Source: Viola odorata (Eukaryota > Streptophyta > Magnoliopsida > Malpighiales > Violaceae). From it: a DNA stretch of 64,000 nt. The stretch covers positions 1,002,001 through 1,066,000 of the forward strand of contig OY829540.1 in the NCBI GenBank assembly GCA_963691705.1. The letters are read 5' to 3'. Below are positions 48,556-60,089 of this stretch, piece after piece. How positions within the stretch are numbered: the first letter of the stretch is position 1; each line of letters begins with the position of its first letter. Under the pieces are notes generated by a model. That model was not told the origin of the DNA. It did no database searches and saw nothing but the letters and a program-made list of their open reading frames with translations. Both the position numbers and the translations under genes were made by a program.

Positions 48556-49053
48556 ATGGCTGAACAGGTTGGTACTCCTTCACTTCTCTCTTCCTCTCTC
48601 CTTTTCCTATATCGATACATCTACTGAGCTCGACTGTGTGCTCGTTGCTGCTTATACGGATATTGGAATCTAATCATATTTATTGCAGACTGAAAAGGCA
48701 TTCCTGAAGCAGCCAAAGGTTTTCCTTGCGTGAGTTCTTCACCTTTTTGTAAGCTTTTTTACTTCAAATTTTCACTTCAACTTCTTTTCCTAATTCATGT
48801 TTTGTGATTTTGTAGCTCGAAGAAGACAGGGAAAGGAAAGAAGCCAGGAAAGGGAGGAAACCGATTCTTTAAGAGCGTTGGCCTGGGATTTAAAACTCAA
48901 CGAGAGGCAATTGAAGGTTTTTTTAATATATTGTGTTGTTGTTACTATTATTAAACGTGTTTGTTTGCACTCTCGATGGAGTCTGTTGATGCTGATTTTC
49001 TAATGAAATTATGGTTACAGGAATATACATTAATAAGAAATGCCCATTTACTG
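48556..49053 (+). pseudogene. RPS11: Captured 5' part of a 40S ribosomal protein S11 (uS17) gene
   Basis: Four exons with usable splice sites, 48556-48567, 48689-48729, 48816-48916 and 49021-49053, encode about the first 62 residues of RPS11. They begin MAEQTEKAFLKQPKVFL, continue [20 protein letters not shown] and end INKKCPFTG. The frame is open and the phases agree. The rest of the protein (normally to about 160 residues) is missing; after 49053 only intron-like and foreign sequence follows. An AAACCCTA telo-box just before the ATG, at about 48546, is typical of plant ribosomal protein promoters, so the leader came along. It lies wholly inside the PIF-like element. Confidence 0.9.
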
Positions 49054-49578
49054 GTATGATGCATCGATGGAGTCTGTTTCGTGTCCAATTTCGTATGGAA
49101 ATGATGCATAAAATGGTGCAGATTTAGGTCTGTTTTTGTGTCTGTTTTGCATGTGTAATTGATGCATGTTCCGTGTCTGTTTTGCGTATCGAGTTGACAC
49201 TCAAGTTATGTGTATAATGGTGCTGGTTTCGTGTCTAATTTCGTGGCAAATTAAAGCTCTAATCATGTGTATCATGCTGCTTGTTTTGAGTTGAGTTTAA
49301 GCTCATGTTATGCGTCAAAATGTTGCTATTTTAGGCCCAATTTCCATGCCATATTGCTGCTCAATCTTGGTTTGGGAATAATGCTTATTTTCCAATCATT
49401 TAGCTCTCCCCCTCGCGGTACCTCTTCCGCAAGAATTGAAACGAGCATTCTCTTCTTTCCGCGAGAACTTGAGGAAATCCAAGAACGGCAGCAACTTTCC
49501 TCATGCTCACTGATAAACTGAGTAGAGGGAACTAGTAGTAACGTTTGTTTTGATTCCGTAGTTAGTATGGGACAACTT

Positions 49579-49634
49579 GCAATGTAATACTTCACTTGAA
49601 TTTTTTGCAATGTAATACTTCACTTGAATTTTTT
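49579..49634. repeat. 28-bp tandem duplication inside the PIF-like element
   Basis: GCAATGTAATACTTCACTTG plus AATTTTTT is present twice in tandem (49579-49606 and 49607-49634). Confidence 0.9.
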
Positions 49635-50959
49635 GCTATCGATTTTTTCTTCATATTTTTACCGTTAATGTATTTCTTATACCCATAAAATTTCAATGAG
49701 CGTTCCTAATTTATTTTTAAATTGAATGATGTATGAGTGTAATGGTATATATAATTTTATTATATTGATTTTTGAAACTTTCACAGTAGATATACTTGTA
49801 TCACTCTTGGTTCGGGAATAAAGCTCATATTCTCAATGTATTTTAAATTGAAGGAGTTAATTTTCAAACTTTGTTATACTCCACGCAAATTAATTAAATT
49901 AAGAACGATTGGTTGATAATCATTAAGAGTAGTTTAATTAATAATTATATAATAATTATAATATAACAATTGTTTTGATTACTTTAAAAAAAATGAAATA
50001 TGTAAGTTATTCATGTAATTCCAAATATGTTTTATTTTTCTATTATATTAGATAAATATCTTTTATTTATTTCTGGTTTCGTAAAAACTCAATTTTTTTA
50101 TGGTATTAATAAATTTTAATTCTTTTATGATTTAAATAAGTTTAATTTATTTATGATATTAGATAAATATTTGGTAGATGTTAGATAATAAATAAATTGA
50201 TTAAAAATATATATAAAGATAAAAAAAAAAAAAATTAAACACTTAAAATGAATTATGCCATTTATGGTCATTTTACATCCAAACCATAGTTTTGGAAAAT
50301 TGGACTACCAAACAACACCCTCTGTTTCCCAGATATCGTTTTCCCACTGAATTTTTACAATTATTTTACCAAACAGCACCCTCCGTTTCCCAGATGTTGT
50401 TTTCCCACTGAACATTTCCCTACTGACCATTTCCCCACTAAACTGGATTGCCAAACAGACCCTTAGACAACTTCTGTTTCAAATTGCATACCTCCAACAC
50501 AATCAAACTTCATTTCAATAACCCAAAATCCAAAAAGGTAAAACGCAGCCGGCAAGCATACTAACCAAGACACAGAAATTAAAAGCACGGAGGGGTTTTG
50601 GAATGAAAAACTAAAATGCCCAGCAAAACCCATTACATTACTTGTAATGTCAAAAGAAGCCATCAATGAGCAATTCAATATACAAATAGCAGAAATCCAG
50701 TTAAAATTATCGTGGTTTTTCAAGAGAAGAATGATTCTTACTTTTGAAATTAGCGATTGTCGTTTCTAGAGAGACGGAGCGGTGCTGGTGGTGGCCTTGA
50801 GCGGTGCGGTGGTGGTGGCAGGTCTGAGATGGAGGATTGCCTCTAAGCGGCGCGAGGGAGAGAAGGTCTGAACTTCAGCGTTTTAGGTTTTGGTAAGGAA
50901 AATTGTGTTTTAGGTTTTGGTAAAAACCATTCAAAATAAAAAAAAATTAATAAAAATTT

Positions 50960-51036
50960 TGCGTGGGAGGGGATTCGAACCCCTCCCTTTAGCTCAAAAC
51001 CAAAAAGTTTAACCACTGAAGTAAAGGAAACTTTTG
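50960..51036 (-). repeat. tRNA-like (SINE-head-like) sequence with A and B boxes
   Basis: On the minus strand an A-box-like TTCAGTGGTTAA is followed about 30 bases later by a perfect B box GGTTCGAATCC, inside an 8-bp stem (GGGAGGGG facing CCCCTCCC). T-runs follow. No acceptor stem pairs with the 5' side, so it is not a functional tRNA gene. Confidence 0.45.
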
Positions 51037-51315
51037 ATAAATATTGCATATATATATACCGGTTCTACGGTTCGGTTTACGGATTTTGGTATGAGTAGAA
51101 CCGGACAGAACTGGAAATTTCCGGTTCTGCTACTAGTAGAACCGGAACTTTTCAGTTCAATCCGGTTCGGTGCAAAATACTCCGGTTCCTATTCGATTTC
51201 TGGTTCAATCCGGTTTTTGTACACCCCTAGTTATTAGATCAGATTTTAAGGAAAGAAAAATCTGTTAGAAATCTATACCAAACATGGCCTATGAACGGAT
51301 TCTAAAAATATAATT

Positions 51316-53072
51316 TTAGAACAAAAAGGAAAGGAAAATAGTTGACAAGGTCAATGGAGAGAGACAAAAGTAATTGGTAGGAGCAGTATTGGTATTGCCT
51401 AACGGATAAAAACAGAACAAGTTTTTGTGGTGAACAAATTGTAAGAATACAAAGTGAAACGCATGAAACATGTTTTGTAAGGATAGTGGAAAAAATGGAT
51501 CCATCATTTTGTACAAGAAAATGAAGCCCATACGTGTTCTAAACTTTGGGTAAAATCCTTCTCTACCTAGAATCACTGAACAGTGGTCAGCATTGGATAT
51601 TATACTGACTTCTGCGTTAGGAACCTTCATCTTGATGTTATTGCTGCACTCCAAAGGCACAACTACGTCGCGATCGCCTTGGAGAACACAAATCTTTACT
51701 CCACACTTGATCAATGTTTCCAGGAACTCATCCATCAATGTTCCTCCCCTGCATAGCACACTGTGCATGGTGTGCCATGCTGAATGATGGGTGTGCCTTG
51801 TCAAGTCCCTTATCATGAAATGCAAGTCCCTGGAAAAAAAAGTAATATACACTTGTTCATTTTTACAACAAGAAGCAACAGTTACTCTTGTGCATTCTGC
51901 CTCAAGAAAAGCATGGTTATTACCTCCTCCAGGTCAGAAGCTTCAGAATCCCCTCCCACATCCTGTGGTTTCGGCAAATGAGCAGGCAAACACATCGACC
52001 CAAATGCTCGTACCATGACATAAATGATGAACCAAACAACAATGGTGGCCACACCCTCTTTCCCGCAAGTTTATGAAGCATCGTCAAACTTGCTTCTCCC
52101 TTAGAACTTGGAAAGTAAGGCTAAATTGTCTCCCGAAGAAAGGAAAAATGAAACTATATGAGCCAATGAGATAAACGAAGGAACATTCAAGCATCTCTTA
52201 ACTAGATACAATGAAAATAACAAGGCAAGTGACTGTGTGCCCTGTTCTAGCCATCCACTCACCGGTGCTACTAGGGTAACTGATTTCACACATGTCGAGT
52301 ACTTTGCAGCAAGGGATAACGCGATAATGCACCCCATGGAGTGTGCAACAAGGTGGAAGGACCTCAACTGAAAAGGAGTTGTCACAGTTTTTTCAATCAT
52401 TTCCAAGTGATCTCTTAAAGTATACAAACAGTCCCTTGGCTTAGGGCTTTGCCCAAATCCCAAAAGGTCTACAGCAAAGAGTCTGCAGTTACGCTTTGTG
52501 GATTTGGAGAGATGAGGGAATACAGTTTCTGTCCAAAATGAAGAAGAAGATATGAATCCGTGCAAGAATATCACATTGTCAGTTGAATCTCTACTGAAGT
52601 GATCAGCATTGGCATCTGTGTTTCGAATGAGTATGACAACAGCATATTAGTCACTACTTTTTTATACTGCTTTTAAAATAAAGAACAAACATGGTAGAAA
52701 AAATGTGAACATGCTTCTGCTATATACCTTATCAGCAGGAATTGGCAAACAAGTCAGCATAGAAATTAATAACTTGAGAAGAGGATACAGCCTAAGGACG
52801 TATTAAAAAGCGTACGAGTAACGAGTTACTACCTCTTGAAGGTTCCCTCACCACAAGATGCAGCTTCTGATCAAGCTTCATCCAAGAAACACAAGATTCA
52901 CACCCGCAGTCTGACCATCTATTATTCACACTTCCACTACCACCACCACCACCACCAAACCCTTTCTTGCTATCCTCCCATTCTCTTGCCGAACGAAGAA
53001 ACCCCGTGTCTCTTAACCAATTTCTCCTCCCACCAATCCCATACAAAGTCTCCGACATCTCACTCTCACTCT

Positions 53073-53105
<33 letters not shown>

Positions 53106-53316
53106 CATCACCCACATTCCGCTCTTCATCACCCTTCTTCTCACAGTAACAAGGAGAGACCTTCCCTTCAAAGAAGTAATCGAGATACCGGTAAAGGATG
53201 CAGAAAAGGATTTCAAGAGAGTCAAGACAGAGGAAAACAGAGGAGGTGGCTACAGAGAGGAGAGTTGTGGCACTAGTTCTTGCCCATTCTGCAGCCCAAC
53301 CAAGAACATGAGACAT
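51316..53316 (-). CDS. BDG: BODYGUARD-family alpha/beta hydrolase (probable lysophospholipase), altered C-terminus
   Basis: As read, 515 residues from exons 53316-52833, 52615-52263, 52120-51924 and 51829-51316. It has an N-terminal hydrophobic stretch (residues about 20-50), then WSDCGCESCVSW, a BODYGUARD mark. The hydrolase core has VIFLHGF, the nucleophile Ser254 in VAHSMG, an acid near Asp397/399 in GDRDVVVP, and His427 in ADHCSVIL. Just after LGRE (near 51558-51565) the frame shifts by two bases relative to the family. The other frame encodes DFTQSLEHVWAS and stops at 51504. The read frame instead adds about 80 foreign residues. BODYGUARD proteins act in cuticle formation in the epidermal cell wall. 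Residues around 80-95 are a Gly-Glu repeat encoded by a minisatellite. Most similar to the BDG4 type, with moderate certainty. Confidence 0.85.
53067..53107. repeat. CACCCT hexanucleotide minisatellite in the BODYGUARD coding region
   Basis: Six or more units of a 6-bp CTCACC repeat, encoding a Gly-Glu alternating run on the minus strand. Confidence 0.85.
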
Positions 53317-53770
53317 GAAGAGAAGAGAAGAGAATCAGTACTCAGTCAGATTCAAAACAACGTGAGAACAAAAGGTCTATAAAACTATGGGGCTGAGAGT
53401 TACGTGAAGGGGAGATGACAATTGAGCCACGTTGGTTGGTTAGGCAGTCTTTTGGCTCTATTTGTCTGGTAGTTTCTTCAGGAAAGAAAAGAACAGGAAA
53501 AAAAAAAAAAAAAAAACGGGGCCACTCGTCAAGTCCAAAAGTGATTATCTCTAGCTTTAGCACTGCAACCTTCTCAAAGTTTACCAGGCAATGCAAGCGT
53601 TCGCTACAATTTCAGTGCTGCGTATGTACCTTAGCATCATTTTCCGAATCACCAGTTGCATCAATAAAGTTCCAATAAAAAATAATGAGGAAGAAACTTG
53701 GCAAACAATCAACGAAGAAAAAAAAAATATTACACATTGACATTATCACAAGGGTATCTTCTATTATGTA
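53317..53770. other. Intergenic between the BODYGUARD-like gene and VAR3
   Basis: Promoter side of the BODYGUARD-like gene. It contains a poly(A) run of about 21 at 53496-53516 and no coding region. Confidence 0.4.
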
Positions 53771-56700
53771 TCAGCTATTGTCATTTTCCTTCACCGTATC
53801 TGAACTTACAATTGGAAGATTTCTTCTATACTGAGTTGATGTCAATCTCCTTTCCAATGGTGTTTTTCTTTTGCTGACAACAAATCTGTTGACCCCTTTC
53901 CGCATAGGCATTATTGATGGGAAATCTTCATCCGGGATTTGACTTAGCTCTGAGATGTCCTTGATCTGAGCAACACGTCGAAACCACCTCTCAGCCTTTG
54001 CCTCTTCTGACATGTCCAAGGGATCTGGTTCCTTCACTGCCGAACCTTCCAAACTCTCTCCATTCCAGCTATCTCTGGCATCCTGATTACTAGATGATTG
54101 AGATGCAGTTCCCATTAAACTTGCTTTCTCATTGTTATTCTCTTTCCAAGAGTATCCTCTGGTCCCCATGTCCTTGTTACTTGTTCGAACATTACTGAAA
54201 TTCTGCACTGAAGTTTGCATCTTTGTTGCGCCACTCCCATTCTCATTCATGGAATCTCCACTGCTCCACTTGCGCCTGCCTGTAGAGTCAGGATCAATAA
54301 AATTTTGGGTAGAATTTCCCCTCGATGTTACCCCTCTACTAGCTGAACTTTCCCTCATTTCACTGGAATTCTCCTCAAAGGATCTTGCATTCCAGCTCCC
54401 AGCATTGCACCGCTGATCTTCCACTCCTTGCGCATGAGTCGTGTTGGCCACTGTGAATGCAGTATCATCCCCATTTTCTGGAGGTTTTTCCAGCATTTCA
54501 GAACTTGAAGTATCATTTGTTGGATTGCTGGGAGAATCTGCCCCATCTGGCTGCTGATTCTCCTTTTTAGCGAAGTAGTTAGGTGGAAATGGGACAAAGG
54601 GTACGTAATTGGTGTTGTTTGATTGTTCCATGGACATGCGCTTCTTGTACATTGGAGAAGTCAGTGAACGATCTTTCTTCTTGCTCACTACAAATCGATT
54701 CTCTCCCTTGCGCATTGGCATTATCTCAGGGAAGTCATCGTCTGAAACTGCACTGGCCAGATCTGGAACATTATGCAACTCTGCAACTCTCTTAAACCAC
54801 CTCTCTGATTTTTCAGCTTGTTCCTTCTCATTAACATTGCTCAGATGGTCCATGGTGGCTCCAGACTGTGAAGTGGAATTAGAAACAGGAGAGGGAGTAT
54901 CCATCTGAGTGCTTGGTCCACTACCAGCAGACTTTCCGTCAGATTCTGTAACAGCAGATTTCTGGCCAAGGATCTCATCTAAGCTCCGGTTGAGCGTTTT
55001 GCTGCCTACCGGAGACCTATCATCACTCAAGTTTCTTTGGGGTTGAGCACTGGCCAGTCTCCTTTCCAATGGAGTCTTCCTAGTGCTGACAACAAATCTG
55101 TTGACACCTTTCCTCAATGGCATAATTTCTGGGAAATCTTCATCTGCTATTGCACTGTCCATGTCTGACAGGCTGTCCATCTGAGATACCTTGCTAAACC
55201 AACGTTGAGCCTTTTCTTCATTGGCAACCAACCTGCTATCAATATCATTGCCGAAACCCAAAGCTGATCTAGAGCTCATGGTACCAAGTGAGCTGTCTCC
55301 AGGTCGTTTGCAATCACACCTTAAGCATGCCTTGTTCCTCCCATAATTAAAAAAATCACATCTGGAGAAGCAAGATATGAAAGTGGTTTTTTTATTCATA
55401 AATCACAGGAGGACAGAAAAACAACAAGCTTGTGGAAAGAACAAAACTGAGGCGCATTACTCACTGCGGACATTCCCATTCACCACCAGTAAGCTGCATC
55501 TTTGGTCTTGCTTCATTGCACTCGAGGCATTTCATATTTCTTGCAAAGTTCATGAACTTACAGCTGCTTGGTGAAGATTGTAGAAGAAAATAAACTCCAA
55601 TCAATGAGTAGTCACACAATTATAACAACTAGAAAGTACAATGGATTCTCAAATCCACGACAAAATTAATGACTCATAGCAAGCGAAAAATATGAGCTCA
55701 CATGAATAATGCCAGCACCTTATGCGGGGGAGAAAAAGTCGAGGGATATTAAAATGATAAAAATAAAAAAAGACGATACCTTGGGCAAATCCAATCGCCT
55801 TTTTTCATTTCAATATTTTGCCCTGGTGGCCTTCGTGTTTGTCCAAATCTATCCACAAACTGGCTCTGCACTGATCCAGAGAGCTTTGACTCAAAGGAAT
55901 TAAAGCACAGCTGAACGAACTCCCTCAACAGATTTCGAACAGATGGCTCAACAAGATCTTCATTGTGAAAATTGGTCTTCCCTGAAGATGTGAGATTGCT
56001 CGCATAGCTTAATAAAAATCTCATCAAATCAATAGTATGAGCTCTATCAGTATCCGGCACCTGCAATTGAAAATAGACAAGTAGATTGTATGTCGGAATT
56101 GATATTGGCACTTCAAAATGGATAGAACAGTAAACTTCCAGACTTCAGGGTGTAAATATAACATAGGTTCACATTGTGGGACTGTCTGGCAGAAATTTAT
56201 AAGCTTTCATGTGAAGGTAAGGTTGGAGAATATGTTATTTTATTTTCACAAAAAATATAAATGCATTTCATGTGTTAAAGATACAACTAGAAGCTTGAGT
56301 GTTGGACAGACCATGTACAACTGACTCCCACATGGAGGAAATCTAACTAGAGCAGTCTCTGGAGAATGTCAACTCTGGAACAAGAGTTTTCTTGTGAAAA
56401 AAAAATGGCAAGTGAACGATGAGGGATGGCAACACAGTTTTCTTTGTATATAGCTACAGTGGGGAGAGCAAACAGAAAAAAACAAAATTTCAAAGCCATA
56501 AATATAAATCCAAGTTGTATTCATATAACGATCAAGCCTTGATTAGCTACTACACTCTGCACACAGCCAATTGAAATCCACTAGAAGAACTCTAAACCAA
56601 TGCAGACTGTGAACACTTTCTAATAAAAGCCAGTGGTATCAAGAGTCAGAACTTTGGACAACTAGCCTTGAAAGGAAAGCATAGGTATAATGCATGAGAC

Positions 56701-57763
56701 TACATTTAGTTTTTTTCTTTCTGGTAAAACCACTAAACAGACGTGATTTAACCCCATATAACAAGACCCCGAAGGCAAAAAATTTGGAGGTAGGTAACTC
56801 TACTTCTCAACCTGATCACAGCACCCAACTACTTAGATTTCACTTGTATAAAATCTAAAGCTGTCTTGCCAGCTCAAACTCCATGAAATTAGTTCTTTAG
56901 ATTTTAGACACTTGTAAACAAGATGCGAAATCTGACTAAACTCCATTCACACTTCAAAAGAGACAGCAAACTTGTGCAAAAAGGGTCTCACAATCTCACT
57001 TCCATCCACTAGCACTTAACTTGCATCACCACTGAACTCTAGGGAATGATAGGAAAATAAAACAAAAAACACAGGCACAGCAGAGCACTGTAGCAAAAAC
57101 ACTCACATGGCTAGTGCTGCCACCCAAGAAAATGGTCATCCTCCTGATTGACTCATGACCATTTTTGAACAAAAATGGGGAGCCATTTTGCACAACAACC
57201 TCAATATCCCTCTTTGAAAGCATCCTACAGGCATGCATACCACAAGCATGAGCCAAAACAGGTGAGGGTAAGTAAATAAAACCCAATCAAAAACTGGAGA
57301 GGAACATATTAATTCATAAGTGATAAATGACTGACCCCAAAATGTCAGGTCTTTGGGAAGCATATGCGAGGCAGGCATTGGCAGCGTGCAGGAAGTCGTC
57401 TGGCAAATGAGAAGCTTCGACGTAGTCAGCGAGATAAGAGGAGGAAGCATTGAAGAGGCCAGAGGAGGAGAGGGTGTGGAGCAAGTGAGACCATTCGGGC
57501 CAGGAGTGTGGAAGTGGAGGGAAGGAGGAGGCAGCTTGGGTGTGGAGATGGTGATTGTGGGAGAGTTTAAGGAGTGGTAAGGGGGAAAGGGAGTGAGAGA
57601 GGTTGTGAAGACGGCGGTGACGGAGAGGGAGGGAAGGAAGAGAGTGGGGTATGAGGTGGGGAATGCGAGTGAGGCGGAGGAGAGAGGGGGAGCGGTGGTA
57701 GAGGAGAGGGGAAGGAGTGGTGGTGGCGGTGAGGAGGACGAGGAATCTGGTGGAGTTACCCAT
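53771..57763 (-). CDS. VAR3: VAR3-like chloroplast RanBP2-type zinc finger protein
   Basis: 838 residues in five exons: 57763-57336, 57224-57107, 56060-55780, 55563-55465 and 55361-53771. The phases join. The Ser/Leu/His/Arg-rich, acid-poor N-terminus suits a plastid transit peptide. Two adjacent RanBP2 zinc fingers lie at about residues 270-297 (GDWICPSCKFMNFARNMKCL) and 304-330 (EWECPQCDFFNYGRNKACL). The C-terminal part holds three copies of a 50-residue block, RWFxxVxx..DEDFPxIMPxRKGxNRFVVS, at about 360, 498 and 772. VAR3 in Arabidopsis is needed for chloroplast and palisade development and binds the carotenoid dioxygenase CCD4. The frame is intact. Confidence 0.88.
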
Positions 57764-59279
57764 TTGGTAGGGATTTGGGTTTTAATTTGAAGTTAAAACC
57801 CTACTGTACTGGTAGACTAGCCACAGCGGACGGGCTGGGGATGAAGGAAATTCTTCTCACTGCTGGTAATGGCCAGGTAGCTCGGCCGCACCACACCCAC
57901 GAGAAGAGGGAGGAGAAGAAGATTTTTTTTTCTTAGTTTTGCCCAGAGGCCTAAAATAATACATCAAATTGGAATGGGTTGGGTTTGGGTTTACAATTGG
58001 GCTGGAGGTTGAGGCCCATACTGCACACTATGGATCCCAAATGAAATGGGCCGGCAATCGTATGCATAACCAGACCAGAACAGAAACAACTCCAAGCGGG
58101 CAATCGTATACAATTGGGCTGCAGCTTCTTCTCTTTTTTGAGCTCCGTTTTTAGCACTAACAATACAGTATAAATTAAGATCCATCTCCCATTAAAAAGA
58201 GGAAAATTTGATGGATCATTAATGATTACAAACATAAGTAAACTAACATTTGCACTTTTAACTAACCATTACAACTTTATATTGTTGCATTGTATTCTTT
58301 AATATTACAATACTCTCGAGTCTCATCTCTGAGTAACAAAATTGTTAATTTAATTATTCTTTAGAATTAGGGAATAATTATTTGTAAAAATTATTTTATT
58401 ATTTTAATGAATTAATTCGACGTCAACAATTTTTAATTTTATAAAAATGGATTGAAAAAATACTTATGTAATTTACTGCTAGTCTGCCACCCTGAATTTT
58501 TTACAATATAATGTTGTAACAAGTAAAAAGTTGTATCAAAGAATGTACACTATTGTTTTAAAAATATATATGAGAGAAGAAGAACAGCAAGAAGCACGCG
58601 TGAATGTAGGAGGCAACGTTATCGATTGAAAGGATCGAGAGGTGAAGGTGGTGACGGGGGAAGAAAACAATACTAGTAAAATTGTACTCCATCTTTTGGC
58701 CCCAATCCCAACCCCAGCCAACAAACCTTTATCATTTATGATACCTAATTAAGTTGATAATAACCTCTCGTTTTGTTTGAATGCTACTCTCTCCGAACTT
58801 AATTACATATATTATTGTTAAAAATTGGGTAAAGTCTCATCATATAGTATTAATTAATATGGGTTGGGTGTACTAATAGATATAATTATTTTTTTGTCAT
58901 AACTATTCGGTAATTTGATCATTATATTAGATGTCGACTACTTTGAACTTGAGTCAGACAGGATTTCAAAGGGTGATAAACCTTTCTCTCATAAATTTTA
59001 ACACAATTATATATATAAAGCTAAAATTTGATACATCTAGTTAAGATAAAACAACTTTTCTAATCGTTAATCTAGTGTTTGGGGGTTGCTAACTAGTATT
59101 CGAGATATATATAATATGTGAGTTTTTAAATTGTATACTGTTGATTTGTTCTCCCTACATCATATGATATACTATATGGGGTGATCGCCTATCGAGAGCG
59201 TCAAAAATAGTTGTAATAATGAATGGGAAATATGGTAGAATACAACTTATCACTGTCCACAATGGACTTGTAGATAGTG
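57764..59279. other. Intergenic, AT-rich
   Basis: Promoter side of VAR3 up to about 57950, then AT-rich sequence with no gene or clear element. Confidence 0.4.
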
Positions 59280-59287
59280 GTAAGAGG

Positions 59288-60081
59288 CAGTGACGGATCC
59301 AGGAATTATTTCCTGGGGGGCGGGGGTTCGGGGGCGCTGCCCCCGATTTTTTTTTTGAGTATTTTAAAGAGAAAACAAGCGAGCTAAACGAAAAATTGAA
59401 CATACATTAGAATTCATACAATATACATACTTCTTACAATTGTTCTCTACGAGTTTTCATTTTTTGAAATCCTTGTATGATTCTCTCATTCTCTACACAA
59501 TCAAAAATATCTTTTTCAACAAAAGTAATCAAACAATCATTTAACATATCATCTCCCATACGGTTCCGCAGTCGATTTTTCACAATGCTCATATGAGAAA
59601 AAGTTTGATCTTTATCAAGGAAAATACTTATCACCGAATAGGAATATAAATCTTGTATCTCTAGTCAATGTTCTATTAATAACTAGTACACATAACATGC
59701 TAATGGAGACGGTAGCAGTTATGGCCATCTCCCTTGCCCATGGAGGCGTAAGTTCAGAGGACCCCGTCCATCCTATGCTAATGTTGAAATCTCCATTTGA
59801 AACTTTATTCAACTTATAAAAAATTAGGCGTAGGGATTTGGTAGGGATTTGATTTGGTAAAGGAGAAGATTTGATTTGGTAAAGGAGAAGGGATTTGGTA
59901 GGGATTTGGAACTTGGCAATTGACAGAGGTAGGGAAAAAAAGAGGCGTAGCCGCGTAGGGATTTGGCAATTGGCAGAGGTAGGTAAAGGAGAGTGGACAT
60001 TATGGGCTTAGTAAAAAAAAAAATTGGATTGGGTCTGGGTAGGCAATTGCCTACCCTTGTCCCTGAATAGATCCGTCAGTG
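59288..60081 (-). mobile_element. Small hAT element retaining a transposase C-terminal fragment
   Basis: The perfect 8-bp duplication GTAAGAGG flanks it (59280-59287 and 60082-60089). The ends are CAGTGACGGATC and, on the right, GATCCGTCAGTG, an inverted repeat with one mismatch. On the minus strand 59634-59434 encodes the hAT C-terminal dimerisation block (SIVKNRLRNRMGDDMLNDCL, then VEKDIF). A frame break near 59640 separates it from upstream residues ITATVSISM. About 794 bp, an internally deleted derivative. The right part has repeats of GGGATTTGGTA. Confidence 0.9.
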
Positions 60082-60089
60082 GTAAGAGG

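Larger units (their letters stand above)
48005..50462. mobile_element. PIF/Harbinger-like element carrying ribosomal protein gene exons
   Basis: Bounded by TTA (48002-48004 and 50463-50465). The inverted ends are GGCTCTGTTTGGGAGTCTGG and the complement of the right end, GGGTCTGTTTGGCAATCCAG, matching at 15 of 20 positions. A TTA target and a GG(G/C)xCTGTTTGG end are the PIF/Harbinger pattern. The right arm has an imperfect ~65-bp tandem repeat (about 50305-50365 and 50373-50430, each with CGTTTCCCAGAT-like sequence). No transposase is present. The interior holds the RPS11 exons at 48556-49053, so it is a gene-carrying (Pack-type) nonautonomous element. Confidence 0.75.
47514..51229. mobile_element. 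hAT-like nonautonomous transposon, host of a nested element
   Basis: The terminal inverted repeat TAGGGGTGTA (left) faces TACACCCCTA (right). It is flanked by the perfect 8-bp duplication GTTATTAG at 47506-47513 and 51230-51237, as expected for hAT. Both ends are filled with inverted copies of CCGGTTC/GAACCGG motifs, typical of hAT subterminal regions. Total span is 3716 bp, of which 2458 bp belong to the nested element at 48005-50462, leaving about 1.26 kb of hAT sequence. No transposase ORF is visible, so movement would have needed an outside transposase. It lies between the XRN gene and the BODYGUARD-type gene. Confidence 0.85.

Noticed and set aside
50954..51036. Functional tRNA gene
   Set aside because: The B box and T-arm are good but there is no acceptor or anticodon stem pairing, so it is called tRNA-like only.
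52836..53276. 146-residue + strand ORF with His/Pro repeats
   Set aside because: Antisense shadow of BODYGUARD exon 1 and its minisatellite.
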